From the NCBI GenBank assembly GCA_030407315.1, contig JALQPE010000009.1, positions 1 through 64,000 on the forward strand: DNA of 64,000 nucleotides, written 5' to 3'. The notes beneath the pieces are model-generated. The model saw only the letters and a list, made by a program, of their open reading frames with translations. It did no database searches and was not told where the DNA came from. The translations under genes and the position numbers were made by a program. Shown in pieces: positions 21,239 through 32,492 of this stretch (position 1 is its first letter; each line of letters begins with the position of its first letter). The stretch is from Asparagopsis taxiformis. Taxonomy: Eukaryota > Rhodophyta > Florideophyceae > Bonnemaisoniales > Bonnemaisoniaceae.

Positions 21239-21490
21239 CTATATCGACAGCAAGCTGTACGAAACAATCCGACTGAAGATTTTGAGTGCAGCTGCAGTCG
21301 ATATACCCTGTACACAGTGTGATGGTCCAGCTTGTAGTGCAGAGTAGTTCTTCGCAACAGATAGGCACACTGTTAATCTCCTGGGTGCCGATGTACTCTC
21401 TTGTATCTTCAGTTCTTCGACAGTGGGGAGTGCCGTGCCGCCCATGAACTGTTGAGCTTCTACGCCCAGAAGTTTAAACCTGTTTATACC
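21239..21490. other. Unassigned segment after CACTA copy 1
   Basis: About 250 bp follow the break of CACTA copy 1. I see no domain or repeat of known type here. Confidence 0.4.
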
Positions 21491-22350
21491 TCTACAGAAG
21501 ACAGTTCCAATGATCCCTGGCATCAGACAGGTGCACCATTTTTATTGCCTGAAAATTGGTAGGAAATTCCTGACCAATGGCGTGTTCGCACATGGCCTAG
21601 TCCGGCCAAAAACTATACCCGGTATTATTTTGGCATGGCAATTGCCAGGTGCACAATTTTGATTGGCTGAAAATTGGTAGGAAATTCCTGGCCAATGGCG
21701 TGTCTGCACTTGGCCTAGTCCGGCCAAAAACTATACCCGGTATTATTTTGGCATGGCAATTGCCAGGTGCACCATTTTTATTGGCTGCAAACTGGCTAGA
21801 CATCCCCAGCCTCTTGCATGGGTGTACCGAGCTAGGCTAACCTAGTCCGACCAAAACATAGGCGGTATTATTTTGGCATGGCAAATGCCAGATGCACTAT
21901 TCCCACTGGCTGCAAATTTTCTGGAGATGTTCATCCTACTGCGCTGCATGAGGTACCCTAGTCCGACAGTTCCAATGATCCCTGGCATCAGACAGGTGCA
22001 CCATTTTTATTGCCTGAAAATTGGTAGGAAATTCCTGACCAATGGCGTGTTCGCACTTGGCCTAGTCCGGCCAAAAACTATACCCGGTATTATTTTGGCA
22101 TGGCAATTGCCAGGTGCACAATTTTGATTGGCTGAAAATTGGTAGGAAATTCCTGGCCAATGTCGTGTTCGCACTTGGCCTAGTCCGGTCAAAAACTATA
22201 CCCGGTATTATTTTGGCATGGCAATTGCCAGGTGCACCATTTTTATTGGCTGCAAACTGGCTAGAAACCCGCAGCCTATTGCATGGCTGAACCTAGCTAG
22301 GCTAACCTAGTCCGACCAAAACCTATAGGCGGTATTATTTTGGCATGGGA
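21491..22350. repeat. MITE-like ~119-bp tandem array, subfamily A
   Basis: Units repeat about every 119 bp (CTATACCCGG at 21612 and 21731). Each has a central TATACCCGGTATTATTTTGG, then CATGGCAATTGCCAGGTGCA, and outer arms that end in CCAATGG/CCATTGG-type sequence, so a unit can fold on itself. A block of several units is itself duplicated about 464 bp apart (21502 and 21966). Subfamily A recurs at 45060-45790. No ORF of interest. Confidence 0.8.
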
Positions 22351-22353
22351 AAT

Positions 22354-22424
22354 CACTACTGTGTCAGAATTCGGGCCTGGAGCAGTACTGTATGGCAGTA
22401 AAATGTACTGCCTGAGGCAGTGAA
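22354..22424 (+). repeat. Fragment of a CACTA terminus
   Basis: CACTACTGTGTCAGAATTCG and the following TACTGCC motifs match the first ~70 bp of the CACTA elements at 17796 and 40719. The rest of the element is absent. Confidence 0.8.
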
Positions 22425-22579
22425 ATTGGATCTGTCCGTGTCCATTGTGTTTTTAGTCATTGCCGTCATAGTATTCTGTTATCTGTGACTGTGGAGAGGC
22501 AACTCCTCGCAAGCGCAATACATGCAGAAGATGTTTGTGCTGAGTGCTGTTTGACAAGAAAAGGATCGGTTATCTGCAG

Positions 22580-22800
22580 CTGGTCATTGGAACCCAGAAA
22601 CAATACCAGGTATTATTTTCAATTCACCGAACCATGTGCAATGCACTCATTGGTCGGAAGAGTTAGTTTTGGTGCGGCTAATGAGTACACTGCACCCGGC
22701 CGGTGAGACCCAGAAACTATACCCGGTATTATTTTCAGTTCTTTAAACCAGGTGCAGTGCACCCATTGGCCGACCAAGAGCCAGCTCGGCCGACCAATGA
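22580..22800. repeat. MITE-like units, subfamily B
   Basis: Two units with CCCGGTATTATTTTCA cores and arms GCACTGCACC/GGTGCAGTGC and CCAATGA/TCATTGG. Same subfamily as 28150-28390 and 30090-30430. The stretch 22800-23620 that follows contains a locally duplicated ATTATATTATGTGCATTTCT phrase but no gene I can identify. Confidence 0.75.
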
Positions 22801-23624
22801 TCTTTGCAGAATGGAAGCTATACCGACCTAAATTCAAACGAGTATTCTTCATGCGTTGTTTAATATATATTAATATGTTTAGCATATGCTTGCTTGCATT
22901 CCTCATCGAGGCAACTGCATTGTTGCTTTCTTTCATGACGTTTATAAATGCAGAAGAAACATGCTTCTTTGCAAAGATTATATTGATTCACTTATCTTTC
23001 ACTGAAACTATCTTATGTGCATTTCTGGGTTTCATTGAAATTATATTATGTGCATTTCTGGGTCTATTCCTTGCTCACTTGTGGGCTGCTGTGAATATGG
23101 AGCTCACCTTTTCTACACAGGCTGAACACCGAGCGATGATGTTGATGAAAGAGCAATCCAATTGGGTAGACCGATCTGGCAGAGGAAGGAATATCCCGAT
23201 ATCGGGAGTCATTCCTGACAAACGGTCGATATTTGCGAGTGGGCTGGAGGTCTGCAGTGAGTAATCTGATTCCTTTCAGAGAAACTACAAGGATTGGATT
23301 CTTTTATGATATCAAAGAAAGTCGGAAAGCTGGAGCACCAATATTGAAGAGTATCGAGGCAAATTTGGATCTAAAGGAATATAAAGAAGGCGGTCTACTA
23401 TTTGGGACAGAAATTTATGATCGAGAACAATGTGAGGCACAAGCGCTGAAGAAAGAAGAAAGGAGCTGGACGCGAGAAAACACATCAGCTATGAATAGAA
23501 CGGTAAGAAGTACAATCGAAAAGATTTGTGTCTCGAGACAGGTGATCACTTTCTGAAGGGTAAGTTCATAATGTGAAGAATCTTACTGCCAAGGCTATTG
23601 TCCGCTCGAAAATAGTTTGCAACA

Positions 23625-24070
23625 TTGCAATGTTGCAAACTACTCATGAGTAACATTGAAAAACCCAAACGTGTCCTGAACGGTGTCTGGTCTCATTATC
23701 TCTCGCTACACAAACATGGACAAGAAATATTGGTAAGGGAAGAGCTGGAGCTGGAATTCTATCAACCTGACGACCGAAATGCTCCTATCGTTATGTTTGC
23801 GTTGGGCACTGGCCTCGCACCGTTCAGGACGTACATGAAGGGGCTAGCCCCAATAAGCTTATTAAAGACACTTCAAAGGAAGGGAACAAAAACAGGAATG
23901 CATAGTTGGTATGCACGTGCTTGGGGTCAAATCACCGCAGCATATTCCGTATTTGGAAGAAGTTGAAAAAGCAGTATGCAAAGAGAAAGTGGTTGAGCTG
24001 TCTATCGCCTGTTCACAAGAGAATACTGAGTTTGATATGGATGCGTCCAAGGAACATCTATCATTCAAAA
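23625..24070 (+). pseudogene. Fragment resembling the NADP-binding part of a diflavin/FNR-type reductase
   Basis: Two frames together match the C-terminal FAD/NADP module of cytochrome-P450-reductase and sulfite-reductase flavoproteins. NGVWSHYLSLHKHGQEI fits the flavin-proximal G-x-C-S/T-x-Y-L motif, and PIVMFALGTGLAPFRTYMKG fits P-x-I-M-x-G-x-GTG-x-APFR. After a frame change near 23905, GVKSPQHIPYLEEVEKAV and ELSIACSQE follow in the family order. The gene is truncated at both ends and broken by at least one frameshift. It is flanked by palindromes at 23613-23642 and 24104-24127, the second at its end. Host gene debris is the likely origin. Confidence 0.5.
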
Positions 24071-24370
24071 TGGGTAAAAAGAAGCGAATTGCAGTGTTGT
24101 TTGAAGAAAATTATGCATAATTTTCTTGGGCAGCAGATATGCTGCCGTCATGTATAATTATGCCAATATGGTTCTGTCGTCTGGCTTTGACGGCGTGTTG
24201 CGTGCGTGAGACGTCAGATCTTCCCGTCAGGCCCTCGTGATTATGGCGTCAAGCTCGAGCTTGAACGATCTTTTGTGAACAACTGCGACGCAGCCGATAA
24301 TGGATGCGTGTTTGTTTCATGTGATGAGAGTAAACGACTCTTCGTGTAGGATTCCAGAACGCTCAAGGCT

Positions 24371-24604
24371 TTGCAGGAGTTTGAGGTTGGCGAAAAATTT
24401 TTCGGTTGTAGTATCACATCCGATAGTGCTAGAGTGGTTGTGTGTGGTGACCACGGCTTGGTCTTGGCATGTAATGCATATAGTGGGTACAAGTTTCCCC
24501 AGTTGCAATCACATTCTGACACTTCACGCGTACATCGCTTTGCTATTAGTGCTAGCGGCAGCTACGTTGTCACAGGTGCTTCTGATTGTACAGCCATGTT
24601 ACTA
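24371..24604 (+). pseudogene. WD40-repeat-like fragment
   Basis: About 75 residues contain two beta-propeller-like blades: CSITSDSARVVVCGDHGLVL then CNAYSG, and HRFAISASGSYVVTGASDCT. The alternation of hydrophobic residues, the GD/SD turn and the H-x-F-A-I-S start are typical of WD40 blades, though no WD dipeptide is present. The reading frame is lost on both sides. Confidence is low. Confidence 0.35.
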
Positions 24605-26030
24605 GAATTGCAGCCTCCATCCCGACGCTTTTTTTCTCCCATTCCGGGCTGTCGGAGACTGATCACGTCTCCGACATATCTCGTGCGTTTTTCCAGTTTG
24701 CAAACGGTGGACAACCGTTGGAGCCTAATACAGTTGCGCAGGCCATTGCAGCTGACTTCAGTCTTAAGAAAGTACGCACAACTGCTGATGTGTACATTGG
24801 TCAATTATGTGTGCGGACACTTTCGGTGGACAGAGGATCACTGATTAACGCTGACAATGGCATTGCAGATGAATCGTTTCTATATGAGAAACTGTATTGT
24901 GAGCTGCCAAAGCTCCTTCGTTCTTACCGTAAGAACGCAGTGACTGCTCGCAGGAAGTTGCATCGCGAATTCTCCGCGACGCAGAGGAACCAGGTATTCT
25001 TTCAGAGGAGGATGTAGAAACTGTGCGAACTGGCAGTCTGTTCAGTGACCTAGCGAGAGATTTTTTACCAGACTTGGCAACTGTCAAAGTGCAGGTATAT
25101 CAGGTCATCGCAGCCTGAATTGCAAGATGGAAACATGAGTACATTCATTAGCGAAGCACGTTGTTGGTCTGCCGATGGATGTCACACAGATAGGACCGGA
25201 ACTGGAACGAAATGCACGTAGGAAACGGTACGCAAGTCTTGTTGGATTTGGGAAAGCTCTCGTATCATTCGTGATGGCAGTTGCAATGTCTTCGAACGAC
25301 GATGTGGATCTTATTCTTAATTTTGATGTAGCGAGTGCAGTCGATGTTGCATCAAGATTCGTGTACGGACGCGGAGTAGGCTTCCATCTCGGACCTTCGA
25401 GTAGCTCGGAACTGTTCTGAGAACATGAGTATGCGATCACAGTTCGTGTTGTACAACTCGTGATTTCTGATGCGTTCCTGCAGAGAATGGATCCCAAGTA
25501 TAGAAAAGAATTGGTTGCTGGGCTCGAGGAGCAGCTTGTTCGAGGACTGAATCTGCTCAGAGGTGAAGTGAAGCGGATCATTCCTGAGCGTGAAGCCGAT
25601 AGAGACTTGGATAAGAGTTCGAGGCAGAGCACGCCGCATTGCGCGCCACCTGTTTTATCATCTATTGAGCAGGCTGCGAGTGATGTGCGCGAGGCACCGG
25701 ATATTTATTCCACTATGGAGACATGTGATAATGAATATGAAGATGGTGATGAAGATCGACTCCGGACAGCTTTTGCATCATCTTCTAAAAGTTGCTCTCT
25801 TTCTTATCTTCGAGCTAATAAGAAGCTTTGTACAGTTTTATCGGAACAACTCGGGGATATATCACTAACAGAGGACATTGAGGAACTCGCATCGGAGGCA
25901 TTACTGGCTGAGATTCCATCTAATACAAATACGATAGATGAGAAGAGCTTCATGAGAGCCGGCACAGTGTTGATAATGAGGATGAAAGTGAGCGGGTATC
26001 AGTGTCTGTAGACATCAACGAGCGGTCAGA
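24605..26030 (+). other. Region with three unidentified ORFs (possible degenerate gene)
   Basis: Open stretches at 24586-25017, 25175-25420 and 25460-26011 lie in different frames on one strand. The last (183 aa, KYRKELVAGLEEQLVRGLNL near its start, acidic middle) has a protein-like composition. I recognise none of them. They may be parts of a single decayed gene, because they are collinear, close and each lacks a good start context. Confidence 0.3.
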
Positions 26031-26278
26031 AAGGGAAGACGGATCTGTATGTGCTGCAGACATTGGCGAAATATAGATATGGACATTTTACAATGGGAAG
26101 GATATAAGTGCAGCTGATCGACGAATAGGTACAATAGGCATGTTGACTGTGATTCATATTGGAGTTCAATGGAGCAAAAACAATATTGAAGTATGTCATG
26201 CTCATCCATTGAGATGAATACCAATGCTGCAGCAATCTCATGAGATTGGAGATCTGGAGGTGGTAGGTGGAAGCGCGG

Positions 26279-26316
26279 TATTAGGGATGGGGAATATATA
26301 TTCCCCATCCCTAATA
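26279..26316. repeat. 38-bp perfect palindrome followed by a 14-bp palindrome
   Basis: Arms TATTAGGGATGGGGAATAT and its exact complement meet with no spacer; an overlapping palindrome AACCAATATTGGTT occupies 26316-26329. Confidence 0.9.
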
Positions 26317-26849
26317 ACCAATATTGGTTTCCTTCTCAATGGGCGAAGAGTAATAATTGGTGATAGCTGTGCCGATGCTACGGGGTGAATCTAGTCGACG
26401 TATTGGCTTCACGGAGTATTACCGACGCATATCGAATACCACAACCGCTGTCCGGCTGATGAACTGAAATCCAGGCACTGATTTCTCGCCTACCGACATT
26501 GCAATATTTTAATCACACTACCATCGTTGAATCGATTCAAGTCAAGTCACAGCACGGCTGACGTGATAAAACTAGATCAATGGAACTGTCATCGACATAG
26601 AGTCTCAGACGGGTGTTAGTTTGGTGTAGGCAAGGCAACAAACCTCGATTATTTGGCATTCTAGAGACCTTCTTCCCTCCAACTCCGCCATGTACTGGTT
26701 GCACGGGTTTGTGCTTCTTATCTATCTCCATGATGCGTTCAATTTCGACATTGAGTCGGTCAAGTCTAGCCAGGCCTCGGCAGGTTGCTACCATCCTTCA
26801 CTAACGGTCACTCTATTCCAAATAAATTACCATCCTCAGCCGCTCTGCC

Positions 26850-27230
26850 ATTGGCTGCTGGTCGGCTGGCCGCTTCTAGCCAATGGCATTGCAGCACCTG
26901 GACTGGGTAGACCCAGAATAATACCGGGTATAGTTTTGCCGTACCAAGAGCCAGGTGCAGCAGTGCCATTGGCCGCCGGTAGGCTGGCCGCCTCTGGCCA
27001 GTGCCAATGCTGCACCTGGACTAGGTAGACCCAAAATAATACCGGGTATTATTTTGCCATAGCAGAAGACAGGTGCAACACAGCCATTGGCTGGTGGTCG
27101 GCTGGCCGCCTCTGGCCAATGGCAGTAGTGCACCTGGATTGGGTAGACCCGGAATAATACCGGGTATTATTTTGCCATAGCAGAAGCCAGGTGCAGCAGT
27201 GCTATTGGCTGGTGGTCGGCTGACCGATTT
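26850..27230. repeat. MITE-like ~119-bp tandem array, subfamily C
   Basis: Three units with AATAATACCGGGTATTATTT cores, arms CCAGGTGCAGCAGTGCCATTGG and the matching GCACCTGG, plus CTGGTCGGCTGG on one side. Same subfamily as 30570-30930 and 32040-32190. Confidence 0.8.
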
Positions 27231-28149
27231 CTCACAATCGCTTTTCACCTCGAGGTGACGATCGTCTGTATTCACAACCATGGTTGACTGCAACCTCGAT
27301 CGTGTCGTTGAGCGGTTCAGCTCGATATCCCTAAACCCTTCAGGGAATGTTTTCCCACCACACTGCTACCCTAACCTAGACATGAAAATACTGTTCGATT
27401 GTTTCGCAGTGAAGCCATTGCCATACTTATCGAATTGCTCATCCGTCCGTTACAACCTGCAGCGCTCCAGCTGTAGAGAAATGTTCTTTAAAGGACCTCA
27501 TGCAATTGCATGAGAACCAGGAATGTAGAACAGAATCTCTTGAAATCAAACACATCAACCTGGTGGCGTTGCAGTGTAGAGAGAGTAGTTTCTGTTGCAG
27601 TATCGCTCACCATAATTTACGTAGCTGTTTCCTTAGGATTAGTAAGCATATTGAACACATGAGATCGCACAGACTCAACTCAATTGCCATTTTCACACCC
27701 GTCTACGCTTCGGCTCCAAGACCTGGAACCCCAGTCATCAGCAATTCGTACAGCAATTCACGCTTTTCTCGAGGCACCAGTGGTGCTTGCTCATTGGCAT
27801 ATGCCACATCCGATATCGGATGTGAGCGAAGGACTATAAATTTATAGAATTCGTGTGATCACAAAGAGTTCCAAAGTTTACTGAAATTCGTCAAGAACCC
27901 CACTGAACTTTTCCTGGGCTTCCACAGATTCATTATATTTTGTCCGTCGTGAAGAACAGGGGATGGGTTTCGGCATCGCTTTCGCACACTGGCAATAAAA
28001 GCATCGCAGCTCGTAACGAGTTTTCCAAGTTGGCCTAGTAGCTCATGACCAAAGATTCTATATAGATCTGTTGCGAAAGCATTCTACAATCAGCGGTATT
28101 GTGCGTGCATGTGCGTGGCCATGAATCACGCCTCAGATAATCCATTGTC
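27231..28149. other. No gene recognised; several short palindromes
   Basis: This stretch has no recognisable ORF. It contains perfect palindromes at 27245-27258, 27275-27286, 27497-27514, 27795-27806, 27805-27824 and 27834-27847. Confidence 0.5.
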
Positions 28150-28390
28150 ATCAATCGAGAGCCAGCTCAGCCGACCAATGATCACACTGCACCTGGCTAT
28201 TCGAAGCCAAAATGTATACCCGGTATTATTTTCACTTCACCAAACCAGGTGCAGTGCACTCATTGGCCAGGCAGGAGCCAGCTCAGCCGACCAATGATCG
28301 CACTGCACCTGGCCATTGGAAGCCAGAATCTATACCCGGTATTATTTTCTCTTCGCCAAACCAGGTGCAGTGTACTCATTGGCTGACTGG
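28150..28390. repeat. MITE-like units, subfamily B
   Basis: Two tandem units with TATACCCGGTATTATTTTC cores flanked by CACTGCACCTGG and CCAGGTGCAGTG arms and CCAATGAT/CTCATTGG outer arms. Confidence 0.8.
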
Positions 28391-28399
28391 GTTGGCTAG

Positions 28400-29750
28400 A
28401 TCTCTGCATAGCAAAGCGTAGTGGTACTTTGAGCAGCTGACAACTGATCACGCATTGCTTCACATTTGTTCGACGCGAGAGAGTCGTCGCCGTAAAATTT
28501 GACTAGCACTTCTAGTCGACAGTACGCAACGCACTCCAAAATGACCGTCCTTGATCATATCGTGCATTCCAATCCTTGATTTCATCAATCCCGCCACGAG
28601 TCTATTTGTGAATCCAGGTCTTCCGAGAACGGGATTACTCATCGCAGCAGCGTTGCTATAGCAATCGAAGATGTATACATCTTCGGTGGGTGACACAAAC
28701 ACGTCAGGATGGCATCGATGCCATTTTGTAGATCTACAATTTGGTTAAAGCCATGCTTCGGAAAGAACAGCTCACACGACGCGATCCGTATTGTCATATT
28801 GCGTCCTACAGTCGCCATGCCAACATTCAAATACGCACCAACAGACCGATGCGGAACCTCGGAGCACAGTCGCAGGATCCATCGCTTGGCAACCATCTGT
28901 CGCCTCGCAGAAATATTCCTCATTCGCGCGTTCAATTCTCGAGAATGCACGATCGTGCAGCGTCCAATATTCGGCAATGCAAGCAAAGAAAATCGCCCAA
29001 ACTGCTTTCCGCTAACAAAATTATCGCAGAACTTTGCGCCCATCTTACCATCCATTCCCGCGTGCAGTATGTTTTTATGATCAATGTTTCGTTCGGCGTG
29101 CAGTGAATGCTCCCTTGTTTCCGTTGCGCTCTTGATGCCCATTGTTCGTGTCCCTCGTTACTGTTTACCTATATTGTACAGGCACCGTTGTAAGTACCGA
29201 TTTGATCGCGTGGTATTATCGAGGCGTTTTCCACTCGTCTTCGACAATCCATCGGTACATACATGGCGATTTACTAGCTGACGTCAGTTCCGGTCGCTGG
29301 CCAAGCACCTCGTATATCGTTGAAACAATGCCGCTTGTCAATGAAAAATTCTGCGTCCTGCACGCGGCGAAGAACGGCTCAATGTTCTCCAGTGTCACAT
29401 TGGAACGCATGCCAATAGACTTTCGTGCACGCCAGTCATGCAACCAGTCGCATGAATCAAATCCAAGCTTATCCGCAGTGCTCGGTTGTAGTCAAAGTTT
29501 GAACCACATCTTTATACGACTCCATATACTCGCATTGCCAAACTTCGGCTCCACTGGCTGCACAATTGGCGCCAATTGTGCAGCCAGTGGAGCCTGCGCA
29601 GGAAATCTGTCACATCCTGGCCGTTCAATGCACGTACCATATCGATATGGTGATCCCCCTATCACGTCTGTACTGATCCCATCGGATATGGAATGCGGAT
29701 GAACAAAGCATACATAGTCTCCACGACCAATCAGCGCTACTCAGTGTGAG
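28400..29750 (-). other. Unidentified degenerate sequence with a 167-aa ORF (28639-29142)
   Basis: The minus-strand ORF at 28639-29142 and a following open stretch (29216-29443) have protein-like composition but match nothing I recognise. The segment is dense in perfect palindromes: 28666-28685, 28709-28724, 28726-28739, 28935-28946, 28946-28959, 29547-29594 (48 bp) and 29636-29651. It may be a decayed gene. Confidence 0.3.
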
Positions 29751-29808
29751 AAATTCCAATTCGTTAGAGACCAGAAGTAATAACCGGTATTACTTTCGCT
29801 GCACTCCT

Positions 29809-30077
29809 TGCAAAAACCATTGTACCACTTGTCCGATGTGACTTAGTGGTTGTACGAGGATTAGGGATTTATCCCACACTCACGGTATTCAGACCTGACT
29901 ACTGTGGCACGAACAGGAGGGAAATTGTGATATGTGAGTTGTGTACGTCGGGAATTGAACCCGAAATGATGTGATGTAGTGCGAGTAGCGCGACTAGGCC
30001 CATAACCTGTAAAAACCATTGTACCACATGTCCGATGTGACTTACTGGTTGTACAAGGATTAGGGATTTATCCCACA
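29809..30077 (-). mobile_element. TRIM-like miniature LTR element, 269 bp
   Basis: Two 70-bp direct repeats, 29809-29878 and 30008-30077, begin TG and end CA and differ at only a few positions. They enclose a 129-bp interior with no ORF. The five bases before the left repeat (29804-29808) and after the right repeat (30078-30082) are both CTCCT, a 5-bp target-site duplication. Read on the minus strand, the interior starts with GGTTATGGGCCTAG (29994-30007) directly next to the LTR, nearly the same primer binding site as in the copia element at 47361-53341. This is a non-autonomous LTR retrotransposon of the TRIM type, probably mobilised by a copia-like element. Confidence 0.85.
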
Positions 30078-30089
30078 CTCCTTGGCCGA

Positions 30090-30430
30090 ACAGGAGCCAG
30101 CTGATTCCGCCTATGAGTGCACTGCACCTGGCCGGTGAAACCCAAAATCTATACCCGGTATTATTTTCACTTCACCAAAACAGGTGCAATGCACTCATTG
30201 GTCACACACCAGCCAGCTCAGCCGACCAATGATTGTACTGCACCTGGCCGATGAAACCGAAATCTATACCCGGTATTATTTTCACTTCGCCAAACCAGGT
30301 GGAGTACTCTCATTGGTCACACACCAGCCAGCTCATCAAGCCTATGAGTGCACTGCACCTGGCCAGTGAAACCTAGAATCTATACCCGGTATTATTTTCA
30401 CTTCGCCAAACCAGGCCTGGTTTGGCGAGT
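30090..30430. repeat. MITE-like array, subfamily B, ending in a 26-bp palindrome
   Basis: Three units with TATACCCGGTATTATTTTCA cores. The last one breaks in the right arm: instead of CCAGGTG it turns back on itself, forming the palindrome TCGCCAAACCAGG/CCTGGTTTGGCGA at 30403-30428. Confidence 0.8.
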
Positions 30431-30569
30431 TTGTACTTGGTTTGGTTTCTACTGGTAAAATGCAATCAATAACCAGACGAGATGGGACTCCCACTGCACA
30501 TATTGGCTACCTACTAGGGCGTGGCCAGTAAGTGCAGTGCTGGGGATAATCACAGTTCCGAGTCCATCG

Positions 30570-30930
30570 TTTTCAGGCCTGGACTAAGTAGACGCAAAAT
30601 AATACCGGGTATAGTTTTGCCATACCAAAAGCCAGGTGCAGCACTGCCATTGGCTCCTGGTCGGCTGACCGATTTCTGCCAATGGAACTGCTGCACCTGG
30701 ACTTTGCAGACCCAAAATAATACCGGGTATTATTTTGCCATACCAAAAGCCAGGTGCAGCACTGCCATTGGCTCCTGGTCGGCTGACCGATTTCTGCCAA
30801 TGGAACTGCTGCACCTGGACTTTGCAGACCCAAAATAATACCGGGTATTATTTTGCCATACCAAAAGCCAGGTGCAGCTCTGCCATTGACTCCCGGTCGG
30901 CTGGCCGTCTCTGGCCAATGGCCGTGTTCG
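30570..30930. repeat. MITE-like tandem array, subfamily C, 118-bp period
   Basis: AATACCGGGT recurs with an exact spacing of 118 bp (30601, 30719, 30837). Units hold arms GCCAGGTGCAGCACTGCCAT and GCTGCACCTGGAC and are nearly identical, so the amplification is recent. Confidence 0.85.
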
Positions 30931-32039
30931 AGGTTATTTTAAGTGCAGTCTAGTATTCAAGAAATGTCGAAACTATCCAGCTTGGTTGCATGATGGTCAT
31001 TGGTTGTAGTATCCTGTTCATCTTCAGGTAAGATGCGGGTTCGAAGTGAGAGTCATGTTTTCCTGGTTGGATACTATTTCATTTGGGATTGAAACTTTTA
31101 CAGCATCCAGGAGGAAAGATGTATTTGTAGCTGGAGACATGTCGAACTCCAACTCAATCATAGGAACTGTATAGTCCTCCGGAAGCCCATCATTTACTAT
31201 GAGTATGATTACAGTTCTGGGAGTATGTTCACTATTCATTATCTCTATCTCGCCCTCAATGATCCGACCCGTATTAGGGTTGATTTCGGAATAGCTGTAG
31301 GCGAGACTACTCCCGTTAATGACGTTGACGAGCCTGTAGTCGATTTCGCGAATCGCAACATATCTTTTGATCCTGAATGGATAGATATGTAATGGGACAT
31401 TGCGTGCCTCTAATGACCTTAAAATCCTCTTAATATACTCTCAATCGGGAGAGGAAAGAGCTATCAATCCACTTTGGAAAATACTACGACCTATGCAGTA
31501 CTTAAGCCCCTCCCATGTACATGGACGTTTCTGATGAATACGACTATGTCAATTGCAGCTATTCGTATCCTTTGGAAGCTCGCTTCCTCTCAAGTCGATA
31601 AATGCAGGACAACTTTGAGCTGCCGGACAGCAAAAATTTCAAACTGGCCAACTCGTTCTCACTGACCTGGAAACCTGTTCAAGGCCCTCGTCCATATGGA
31701 ACTTTCGAGCGCGTTCTCAAGAATGTTGTGTTGGGAACTGCATACTTGAACCTCCCAGCATGCATTTTCAGTGGACACACCATCTGCAGCAAGCTAGACA
31801 CAATTGGACATGACGTTATTGTTGGACAGAATAGTTCCCCTGTCGATGCACCTCATCCTACCGTACACGATGTCGCCTCCGAGTAAAACGTTTTCTATCT
31901 TTTCTAGATAGGTCTACAAGACTGTTCAGAATTAGCCAACCTCGATTAAGTCGATGGTATCCATCGATACATGCTCCGTATCTTTCTGGCCAATTCCTTC
32001 GTCCAGGGACTGTCGGCATTCTGTAACAATGATTGCCCT
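30931..32039. other. No gene recognised
   Basis: Short ORFs at 31024-31239 (minus) and 31602-31886 (plus, 94 aa) have no match I know. Nothing else is seen apart from a small hairpin at 31951-31967. Confidence 0.4.
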
Positions 32040-32190
32040 CCACTTGGCAAAATATCCCTGAAAATAATACCGGGTATTATTCTTAGGTTTCGTCCAGGGA
32101 TCGCCTGTAGTCGGTACGAATGATTGCCCTCCACTTGGCAAAATATTCCTCAAAATAATACCCGGTATTATTTTCCGCACTACTCTGCCA
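32040..32190. repeat. MITE-like units, truncated
   Basis: Two AATAATACC(C/G)GGTATTATT palindromes sit about 100 bp apart, each with a nearby TTGCCCTCCACTTGGCAAAA phrase. They appear to be diverged members of the ~119-bp family. Confidence 0.6.
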
Positions 32191-32492
32191 GGTGGAGCTA
32201 TGGCATTGGATGGGGCTGCACAGGCCCCGAAGCTACTAGAGGAGTGCTCAATGACAGGGTAAAACTCTTAACCGTAGTAGACATGACGCTTTCTAGTCGC
32301 AGAGTGAGCTGAAAAAAAGAACGATAGCTATTGTTTCCAGTACACCATGTAGTACGTAGCATGCTAGGGTGCACCTTTTCCAATCATATCCTAGACAGTT
32401 TCATATCTAAAGGTTTCTATTTCTCCTCAGTCTGCCTCGTCGTAATTATTTTACTTCAAAGGTTATGAAACTTTACTTATCCGCTTCCATTA

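Noticed and set aside
22752..23264. 170-aa ORF as a membrane protein
   Set aside because: It starts in a MITE unit and its hydrophobic part is a local duplication of AT-rich sequence; no domain or context supports it.
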